Origin: an uncultured Clostridia bacterium
GTDB lineage: Bacteria > Bacillota > Clostridia > Oscillospirales > Oscillospiraceae
Length of the DNA stretch: 51,939 nucleotides
Direction of reading: 5' to 3'
NCBI GenBank assembly: GCA_946411835.1
Contig: CAMKFK010000006.1
Location: 1-51,939, forward strand
Below, piece by piece: positions 6,941 to 14,200 of the stretch. A model generated the notes under the pieces. That model was not told the DNA's origin and did no database searches. It saw only the letters and a program-made list of their open reading frames with translations. How positions within the stretch are numbered: position 1 is the first letter of the stretch; every line of letters starts with the position of its first letter. Made by a program: the position numbers and the translations under genes.

Positions 6941-8605
6941 ATGGCAGAACAAAAAAAGAACGTGGCAAAATCCCCTGCGGAGGAGGCGCCCGCCAAGAAG
7001 ACGGCGAAAGCCGCCCCCGCAAAGAAAACGGTCAGGAAGGCCGCCGAAAAGAAGGAGCCCGCCGTCAAGACCGTCGTCACAGAGGAGGCGGCTTCGGTTG
7101 GGGAAGCGCTTGTGACGCCCGTCGTGAAGCCGATTGCGCCCGTAATGCCGGAGCCGCGCCGCAGCGCGGCGTTCATCGGCTCGGAGTGCTATCCCTTCGT
7201 CAAGACCGGCGGTCTGGGCGACGTGATGTACGCCCTGCCCAAGGCGCTGACGAAGCAGAACTGCGACGTCAAGGTTATTCTCCCGCGCTATCGCTGCATT
7301 CCCGAAAAGTGGCAGGATAAAATGGTCTATCGCGGCGAGTTTATGATGGACCTCTGCGCGGACGGCCACAAGTATTACGTCGGCATCATGGAGTATGTCT
7401 GGGACGGCGTGGTCTACGACTTCATCGACAACGAGGAGTTCTTCAACTGGGGCACCCCCTACACCAACCTCGTGGATGACATCCCCAAATTCTGTTTCTT
7501 TGCCAAGGCGGCGCTGGCGGCGCTGAACTACATGAACTGGGTGCCCGACATCATCCATTGCCACGACTGGCAGGCGGCGCTGGTTCCCGTGTTCCAGCAG
7601 GCGATGTTCGGCGGCACGCCGGTGGCGAGCGCCAAGACCGTGCTGACCATCCACAACCTGCGCTTCCAGGGCATCTACAACGCGGAGACTGTCAAATACT
7701 GGACGAATCTGCCCGACGCATTGTTCGACTATGCCGTGCTGCAGCAGGATTGGGTGAACGCGAACATGCTCAAGGCGGGTCTGAGCTACGCCAGCATGAT
7801 TACCACCGTCAGCAACACCTACGCCGGCGAGATCCAAACCCCGTTCTTCGGCGAAAATCTGGACGCGCACCTGCGCTATCACAACCACAAGCTGCGCGGC
7901 ATCGTCAACGGCATCGACGTGGACCTCTGGAACGCCGAGACCGACGCGCTGCTCGCCGCAAACTACAACGCGCAGAATGTGCTGACCGAGAAGCGCAAGA
8001 ACAAGAAGGCGCTGCAGGAGCAGCTCGGTCTGGAGGTGGACGACGGCAAGTTCGTCATCGGCCTCATCTCCCGCCTGACCAACCAGAAGGGTCTCGACCT
8101 CATCAACGCCATCATGCCCCAGCTCATCGACGGCAACACGCAGGTCGTGGTGCTCGGCACGGGCGACTCGATGTACGAGGACGCCTTCCGTTACTACGAG
8201 AACGCCTACAAGGGCAGCGTCTGCTCGAACATCATGTACGACGAGGGCCGCGCGCACATGATCTACGCCGGTGCGGACGCGCTGCTGGTACCGAGTCTGT
8301 TCGAGCCCTGCGGCCTGACCCAGCTCATCGCCATGCGCTACGGCACGGTGCCCATCGTGCGCGAGACCGGCGGTCTCAAGGATACGGTCGAACCGTACAA
8401 CCGGTACGAGAACACCGGCAACGGCTTTACCTTTGACGGCTACGAGAGCGAGCTGCTGCTTGACGCCTGCAACCGCGCCAAGACGCTGTTCTTCACGGAG
8501 CGCGCATGCTGGGACGATATCGTTGTGCGCAACATGAACAAGGACGTTTCGTGGGACCAGTCCGCCAAGCTGTATCGCGACCTGTACCTCGAGCTGAAGC
8601 CTTGA
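6941..8605 (+). CDS. glgA: Glycogen synthase (ADP-glucose type, GT5) with Lys/Ala-rich N-terminal tail
   Basis: A 554-aa GT-B glycosyltransferase that transfers glucose from ADP-glucose to the non-reducing end of glycogen. The N-terminal catalytic signature KTGGLGD occurs at residues 88-94, followed by HCHDWQAALVP near residue 205, HNLRFQGIY, and the C-terminal SLFEPCGLTQLIAMRYGT acceptor/donor site motif and ETGGLKDTV. In typical GlgA the first motif is near residue 15. Here it is preceded by about 70 extra residues rich in Lys, Ala and Pro, resembling histone-H1-like tails. GGGAGGAG sits upstream of ATG 6941, and the downstream in-frame region has no better start, so the tail is probably translated. 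The rest of the glg operon is not adjacent. A strong terminator follows. Confidence 0.93.
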   Translation: MAEQKKNVAKSPAEEAPAKKTAKAAPAKKTVRKAAEKKEPAVKTVVTEEAASVGEALVTPVVKPIAPVMPEPRRSAAFIGSECYPFVKTGGLGDVMYALPKALTKQNCDVKVILPRYRCIPEKWQDKMVYRGEFMMDLCADGHKYYVGIMEYVWDGVVYDFIDNEEFFNWGTPYTNLVDDIPKFCFFAKAALAALNYMNWVPDIIHCHDWQAALVPVFQQAMFGGTPVASAKTVLTIHNLRFQGIYNAETVKYWTNLPDALFDYAVLQQDWVNANMLKAGLSYASMITTVSNTYAGEIQTPFFGENLDAHLRYHNHKLRGIVNGIDVDLWNAETDALLAANYNAQNVLTEKRKNKKALQEQLGLEVDDGKFVIGLISRLTNQKGLDLINAIMPQLIDGNTQVVVLGTGDSMYEDAFRYYENAYKGSVCSNIMYDEGRAHMIYAGADALLVPSLFEPCGLTQLIAMRYGTVPIVRETGGLKDTVEPYNRYENTGNGFTFDGYESELLLDACNRAKTLFFTERACWDDIVVRNMNKDVSWDQSAKLYRDLYLELKP

Positions 8606-8627
8606 CGCGAAAAACATCATAAAAAGC

Positions 8628-8676
8628 AAGCCCTCCCGCATAGCTTGAAGCAATCAACTATGTGGGAGGGCTTTTC
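8628..8676 (+). terminator. Rho-independent terminator after glgA
   Basis: AAGCCCTCCCGCATAG (8628-8643) pairs with CTATGTGGGAGGGCTT (8658-8673), with one G-T wobble, followed by TTTTCT. The GGGAGG in its 3' arm lies just ahead of the ATG at 8678 and may double as a ribosome binding site for the deacetylase remnant. Confidence 0.85.
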
Positions 8677-8677
8677 T

Positions 8678-8905
8678 ATGCCGATTCAATTTCTGATTCT
8701 CCGGCGCCGTCATATCGCGCTGCTCTGCGCGGCGCTGGCCTGCGGCGCCGTCTTCGCCGCCGTCAGCTTCGCGCCCGCCGCCGTCAGCGCCGCCGCTGCG
8801 GCAAGGCAGCTGCCGATCTACTGCGTTGCGCGCGACCAGAAGGTCTGCTCGATTTCCTTTGACGCGGCATGGGATGACGGCAGACTGCGGCAACGCCGCG
8901 CTTGA
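8678..8905 (+). pseudogene. N-terminal remnant of a polysaccharide deacetylase (PdaB-like)
   Basis: A 75-codon frame: a short basic N-terminus, a hydrophobic signal/anchor helix (IALLCAALACGAVFAAVSFA), then RQLPIYCVARDQKVCSISFD and AAWDD. The phrase from LPIYCV to SFDAAW is the hallmark start of the NodB-type deacetylase fold in Clostridia (PdaA/PdaB-like), where the Asp of FDAAW helps bind the metal. The frame then leaves the family pattern and stops at TGA 8903-8905, after ~10 unrelated residues. About 180 residues of catalytic domain are missing. The TGA overlaps the -35 box of the vanZ-like promoter, so the deletion end abuts the next transcription unit. Family assignment rests on a short stretch. 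Confidence 0.6.
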
Positions 8906-8930
8906 CTTCCGGGCGGCGACTGCGTATAAT
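8902..8930 (+). promoter_or_regulatory. Promoter for the VanZ-like gene
   Basis: TTGACT (8902-8907), a 17-base spacer and TATAAT (8925-8930), 35 bases before ATG 8965. The -35 overlaps the stop codon of the deacetylase remnant. Confidence 0.8.
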
Positions 8931-8964
8931 CAGGTTCTATCAAGAAAGGAAAAGGATTCCCGCT

Positions 8965-9441
8965 ATGGTCAAACGCTCTCGTCCCTCCCTGTCCCGCCGC
9001 TGCATCTTTTGGATCGCCGCCTCCGTCGTTGTTGCGGTGCTGTTTTTCTGCTTTTCCTCACAGGACGCCTTGGATTCCAATGAGTTCAGCAAGGGCTTTC
9101 TGCGCCGACTGTTGACGCTGCTGCTGGGCGCGCCGCCGGAGACGCTGCCGCGCAGCTTCAACCACTTCATTCGCAAGGCGGCGCATTTTACGATCTATGC
9201 GTTGCTGGGTTTCTGCCTGACGGGCTTCTACCACAGCCTCAGGCGCGTGCCCACGCTGTCTGCCGCCGTCGTCACCGCCGCGCTCTACGCCGTCACGGAC
9301 GAGCTGCATCAGCGCTTTGTGCCCGGTCGCGGTCCCCAGCTCACCGACGTGCTGCTCGACGCCTGCGGCGCGACGCTGGGCGCGCTCATCATGCTGCTCA
9401 TCCTGCGGGTGCTGCCCAAAGCGCGGAGGCGCGCGGGTTAA
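8965..9441 (+). CDS. VanZ-like family membrane protein
   Basis: A 158-aa integral membrane protein of the VanZ-like family. It has a first membrane helix (CIFWIAASVVVAVLFFCF), then FSSQDALDSNEFS, RKAAHFTIYALLGF within the second helix, a third helix around LSAAVVTAALYAVTDELHQR, the family signature HQRFVPGRGPQLTDVLLD, and a last helix (TLGALIMLLILRVL). VanZ itself gives low-level teicoplanin resistance; most chromosomal relatives have no proven role, so none is claimed. The start at ATG 8965 is chosen because AAAGGA (8951-8956) lies eight bases upstream and the promoter at 8902-8930 leaves no room for a longer protein. Confidence 0.85.
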   Translation: MVKRSRPSLSRRCIFWIAASVVVAVLFFCFSSQDALDSNEFSKGFLRRLLTLLLGAPPETLPRSFNHFIRKAAHFTIYALLGFCLTGFYHSLRRVPTLSAAVVTAALYAVTDELHQRFVPGRGPQLTDVLLDACGATLGALIMLLILRVLPKARRRAG

Positions 9442-9466
9442 AGAAGCGGCATCGTCATATACAATC

Positions 9467-9492
9467 GCCCGGGGGACATGTTTCCTCCGGGC
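9467..9492 (+). other. GC-rich hairpin between vanZ-like gene and the recombinase unit
   Basis: GCCCGGGGGA (9467-9476) pairs with TCCTCCGGGC (9483-9492), including one G-T wobble, around a 6-base loop. No T tract follows, so it is a weak terminator candidate at best. It could act on mRNA stability or as a recombinase-related DNA site. A TATACAAT stretch just upstream (about 9458-9465) could be a -10 box for the recombinase unit. Confidence 0.35.
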
Positions 9493-9528
9493 GCCGCATA
9501 TTCTGGGGGCAGGAAAGGAGGGGATGCC

Positions 9529-9624
9529 ATGGCCAACCCCGACCCCTGCGCGGTCGAGCGGCTGTTCTCCGGCGAACGCACGGCGGAGGAGCTGATCGCC
9601 GATCTCATCCGCGCGCACGAATGA
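9529..9624 (+). CDS. Small 31-aa protein coupled to the serine recombinase
   Basis: ATG 9529 is preceded by AAAGGAGGGG at ideal distance. The frame encodes 31 residues beginning MANPDPCAVERLFSGERTAE and ending in an amphipathic helix (AEELIADLIRAHE). Its TGA (9622-9624) overlaps the recombinase ATG in the sequence ATGA, so the two are translationally coupled, and the recombinase lacks a good ribosome binding site of its own. It could be a simple leader that delivers ribosomes or a small partner of the recombinase. No family is recognised. Confidence 0.6.
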   Translation: MANPDPCAVERLFSGERTAEELIADLIRAHE

Positions 9625-11156
9625 CGGACGCAGCCCTCTATCGCGCGGCGGCGTACTGCCGTCTGTCCCGCGAGGACGGCGACAAGGCGGAGAGCGACTC
9701 CATCGTCAACCAGCAGCGTCTGATCGCGGACTACTGCGCCGCGCAGAGCGACATGACGCTCACGGCGGTCTTTGCCGACGACGGCGCGACGGGTACGAGC
9801 TTCGACCGCCCGCAGTTTCGGCGGCTGCTTGCCGCCATCGACGCGGGCCAGGTCAATTGCGTCGTCGTAAAGGACCTCTCGCGCTTCGGGCGCGACTACA
9901 TCGACATGGGCTACTATCTTGAGCGCCATTTCCCCCAGCGCGGCGTCCGGTTCGTGGCAATCAACGACGGCGTGGACAGTCGGAACAGTCCCTACGACAT
10001 GATGCTGCCGCTCAAGAACGTCTTCAACGCGCAGCACGCAAAGGACATCTCCGGCAAGGTGCGCAGCGCGCTGCGCACAAAGCAGCAGCGCGGGGAGTTC
10101 TGCGGCGCGTTCGCCTGCTACGGCTATCGGAAGGACCCGGCGGACCGGAACCGCCTCATTGTCGATCCCGTCGCAGCGGCGGTGGTGCGCCGCATCTTCC
10201 GCATGACGGCGGACGGACTCGGCCAGGTGCGCGTCGCCAAGGCGCTCAACGCCGAGCACATCCCCTGCCCCAGCGCATACAAGCGTCTGATGGGCAGCCG
10301 CTACACCAACGGCAACCGCCTGCCCGAGACCGGCTACTGGACATACTCGACCGTGCACAAAATCCTGCGCAACGAAACCTACCTTGGGAACATGGTCGCC
10401 AACCGTTCGGTTCGCGCTGGGATGCACGGCAAGCCGAAGGCCGCCGACCGCAGCGAGTGGATCGTCGTCGAGGGCACGCACGAGGCGATCGTTCCCCGTC
10501 CGCTGTGGGACGCTGTGCAGGCCGTCGTCGCGCAGCACACGCGGAGCGTCGATTTCTCGGGCAGCGTCGCCCTGTTCGCCGGGCTTTTGCGCTGCGGCGA
10601 CTGCGGGCGCGCGATGGTCAAGACCGCGTGGGGCGCCCGCGTGAGCTACTCCTGCGGCTCCTACCGGCGCTACGGCTTCACCGCCTGCACCAGCCATTAC
10701 ATCTCCCAGGACGAGCTGAGCGCCATCGTGCTGGGCGACCTCAACCGCGTTTTCGCCAGCGTTCCGGACCTCCGGGCGCTGGCGCCTCCGCCCGCGCCGC
10801 AGGGCAGCGGCGACGCGCGGGAGCGGCTGACGGCCGCACGGGAGCGCGTCCGCCGTCTTCGGCAGGGCGCGTATGAGGACTACCGCGACGCGCTGCTCAG
10901 CCGCGCGGAGTATCTGCGCTATCGGGCGGACTACGACGCGCAGGAGGCTGCCCTCAGCGCCCAGCTGTCGGCGCAGGAGGAAACGCGCGAGCCGCCGCGC
11001 CGTCCATGGCTCGACGCACTGCTCCGGCGCGGCGCGCTGGACACGCTCGACCGCGCCACACTCACGCAGGCGGTGGCGCGCATCCGCGTGTTCGAGGACA
11101 GGCGCATCGAGATCACCTACCGCTTCTCGGAACGCCTGCGCGGTCTTTTCCCATAG
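9621..11156 (+). CDS. Large serine recombinase (resolvase/invertase + recombinase + zinc ribbon)
   Basis: A 511-aa site-specific DNA recombinase. Residues ~8-150 form the serine resolvase catalytic domain: AAYCRLSRED with catalytic Ser16, then DDGATGTSFDRPQF and KDLSRFGRDY, motifs typical of the family. Residues ~165-290 match the 'recombinase' DNA-binding domain (GYRKDPADRNRLIVD and following). CGDCGRAM plus CGSYRRYGFTAC near residues 325-355 form the zinc ribbon. An arginine-rich coiled-coil region and a DUF4368-like tail (ITYRFSERLRGLFP) follow. Such proteins move phage, integrative elements or small cassettes. Here it is full length but alone: no relaxase, phage or resistance genes, and no attachment repeats that I can see. 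It starts inside the preceding 31-aa ORF stop (ATGA) and ends in TAG directly before a strong terminator. Confidence 0.92.
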   Translation: MTDAALYRAAAYCRLSREDGDKAESDSIVNQQRLIADYCAAQSDMTLTAVFADDGATGTSFDRPQFRRLLAAIDAGQVNCVVVKDLSRFGRDYIDMGYYLERHFPQRGVRFVAINDGVDSRNSPYDMMLPLKNVFNAQHAKDISGKVRSALRTKQQRGEFCGAFACYGYRKDPADRNRLIVDPVAAAVVRRIFRMTADGLGQVRVAKALNAEHIPCPSAYKRLMGSRYTNGNRLPETGYWTYSTVHKILRNETYLGNMVANRSVRAGMHGKPKAADRSEWIVVEGTHEAIVPRPLWDAVQAVVAQHTRSVDFSGSVALFAGLLRCGDCGRAMVKTAWGARVSYSCGSYRRYGFTACTSHYISQDELSAIVLGDLNRVFASVPDLRALAPPPAPQGSGDARERLTAARERVRRLRQGAYEDYRDALLSRAEYLRYRADYDAQEAALSAQLSAQEETREPPRRPWLDALLRRGALDTLDRATLTQAVARIRVFEDRRIEITYRFSERLRGLFP

Positions 11157-11158
11157 CA

Positions 11159-11194
11159 AGAGGGCTTCGGCATACGCCGAAGCCCTCTGTTTTG
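11159..11194. terminator. Rho-independent terminator
   Basis: A perfect 13-bp stem AGAGGGCTTCGGC / GCCGAAGCCCTCT with loop ATAC is followed by GTTTT on the plus strand, three bases after the recombinase stop. It also lies 29 bases beyond the stop of the convergent SLH gene and may serve both. Confidence 0.85.
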
Positions 11195-11222
11195 GATTGC
11201 GGATTACCGCACAGCCGTGTCC

Positions 11223-14200
11223 TTACCTGTTGAAGTAGCGATACAGGAAGGTCACGATCTGAGCGCGCGTGCAGACGTTATCCGGTGAGAACATACCGCC
11301 GCCCGTGCCGTTGGTAACGCCGTTCTGCACCGCCCAACCGACTGCGTCGTAGTAGTACGCGCTGACGGGAACGTCGAGGAAGTTGCTGATTCCCGCATTC
11401 GCCTTGGCAAAGTGGGCAATGAACGTCACGATCTGAGCGCGCGTGCAGGTTGCGTTGGGCTGGAAGGTCGTGCTCTTGCCCATGCCGTTGGTGATGTCGT
11501 TGGCAAGCGCCCACGCAACCGCCTTGGCATAATACGCATTCTCGGGAACGTCCGTAAAGTGCGTCTTGGGATCCACATCCGGAGAACCGGCCGCGCGATA
11601 GAGGAAGGTCACCGCCTCAGCGCGCGTGCAGCCGACGTCGGGCGAGAAGGTCGTCTGGCTGGTGCCGTTGGTGACGCCCTGCGCAACCGCCCAATCCACC
11701 GCCTTGGCATAGTACGAATAGGCGGGGACGTCGATCAATCTGCGGCTGCTTATCTTCTCAAAGCTCGCGGAGACAGACACCTTGCTGTTGGCAGGCATCG
11801 TGAAGGCATAGCTGCCGTCCGTGTTCTGGGTGACGGGGATCAGGTTGCCGTTCGAATCCTGAATGGTAAGGCTGCCGAGCCTGTAGCCCTCGTCCGCCTT
11901 CGGCGTCACGACGACGCGCTCGCCTGCCTTGGCCTTCGGATTGGACACGCTGACGGTGCCGTTGGGAATGTTGTTGGGCACGGTGACCGCGTCTCCGGTC
12001 GCAGACGAACCGCCGCTGCTGCCGCTGCCGCCGCCACCGCCGCCGGACTTCTTGGTGGCGGTGAAGGAGTCGCCGTCCTTGGTCAGGTTGTAGCCGCTGC
12101 CGGCGGTGATGTTATCGTCGCCGAAGTCCGTACCGTTCTTATCCAGCGTGAAGGAGACCGCCTTGGAAACCGTGGCGGTATCCGTCAGGCCGTTCTGCAT
12201 GACCTTGATGGTCTCGCCGTCCTGAACGGCATTGACCGCATCCTGAAGCGTGTCATAGCTGGCGTCGCCGATCTTGTACTTCGCGTCAGAGGTCTCGCTG
12301 ACGGTGAACAGGCCGAGGCCGTTGGGCGCCTCGAAGGTCGCCTGGCCGCCCGCGACGCTGGCAGGATACTCAAAGGTCTTCCCGCCGTCGGTCTGCTTGA
12401 CGAACGCCTCGGAACCGGAACCGGTGAACGGGACCTTGATCTGGACGGGCGCCTTGATCTCCAGCTCCTTGCTCGTCAGCTCGGTCGCCTTGCTCGCATC
12501 CGTGATCTTACCGTCCGCGAAGTTGCTCTTCTCGGTGGCATAGAGCTTCGCTGTGGCGGAAACGTCCGCCGTCGTGCTGCCGCTCCCGTCCGTTCCGAGG
12601 GTCATCTCCACGACGTGGGCCAAAACAATCACCGCGTCGTCCGCATTGCCGCCCAAATCGGCGACGGCCTTCGCCGCGTCCTCCTTGAGCTTGTCGGTGA
12701 TGACCTGGCTGTCCGCCGCGAGCTCGGCCGCCGCGTCCACGACGCCGTTGAAGCCCGCTTCGGTGCTCTCTACCGCCGCGCCGTCCACGGGAGCGCCGGA
12801 CTTGTCAACCACCGCGCCAAGGTCCGCCAGCTCGACGCCGGGAACCGGGATGTCCACGGTAACGTCGTTCCAGCCGGTCAGCTCGTAGTTGTCCTTGTCC
12901 GCGCCGTCCAGCGCTGCGGTGTAACTGACCTTCTTGTCCTTGCCGACGCCTTCCTCAACCGTAAAGTCGGCGGGGTCGGTGGGCAGGACGATCGTCACGT
13001 CGTCGCCGCTCTCGAGGCCGTTGATCTCGCCGCCGTAGAGCTTGACCGTGCCGTTCTCCTGTCTCGCGGCGACATTCTCAATGGTAACCTGCTTCGGCGC
13101 AATACTGAAGTCGGTCCCGACGGCGCCCTCGATCGCATAGTTCGCCGCCTTGTCGCCGCTCAGGCTCGTGACCGTCGCAGTGTGGCTGCCGACGTTCTTC
13201 TGCGCGCCGCTCACGTCCGCCGTGACGCCGTCCTTATCCTCGCTGAGCACGCCGGCGATGGCGGTGACGGCGGGCGCCTGCTCTGTGCCGTTGTAGGTCA
13301 GCTCCGTGCCGCTCCAAGTGAACTCGGAGACCTTCTTCGGCTCCACGGTCAGGGCGCCGGGGACAAACTCGAGCTCATAGTTATCAGCCGTCTGACCGGA
13401 GGGGACAATCTGATAGTCGCCCACGGGCTGGCCCGCCGCGTAAGCGGTCCCCTCGCTCGTCTGATAGGCATAGCTCAGCTTGCCGCTCAGGACGCTCTCG
13501 TTCTCTTCCCCGACAAAGCCCGCGTAGGACACGCCGTCGTTCGCCGCGTCGTCGCCGTAGGCAATGGTCTTGTCGTTTGCCGTCACGATCAGCTTTGCCT
13601 TGCCGATGGTCTCGCCCGCGTCAAGACTGCTTACGGTGCCGCTGGGAAGATCGTAGTTGCCCGCCTTCTCGCCGCTGAGGACGACGTCCTTGAGCGTAAC
13701 GGTGGTCGTACCGGCGGCGGGACTCGTCCACTCCGCCGTACCGGTGACGGTCACGGCGTCCTGATCCGCGTCGAGCACGCCGTCGAGCACGATCTCGTAG
13801 CCGGAGGCGACGGCGGTCGTGCCGTCATAGTCCTTCGCCGGGACGCCCGTGACGCCGGAAACCTCGATGTCCTTCTTGTTGATGGTATAGGCTGCGGTCG
13901 GCTCGTCGGGGAGCTTGTAGTTCGGATTGCTCAGCGCCGTCGCGGTCGCGGTGTAGGCCGTGGTGCTGGCGTTGGCTTCCTCGCCGCCCTCGACGGTGAC
14001 GGTGCACTCGTCGCCCGAAACCACATTGGAAACCGTCGCCGTGACGTTGGCGGGTTCGCCGTTGTAGGTGCGTGCGCCCGTGTTGGTCCAGCTCAGGTTC
14101 GCAGTGATCTGGTTGATGGTCAGGTTGGCGGTCTTCTCGCCGAAGCTGCCGGGCACGCCGTCGGCGGTCTCCGTTTCGTCCTCGTAGGTCGCGGTCACCT

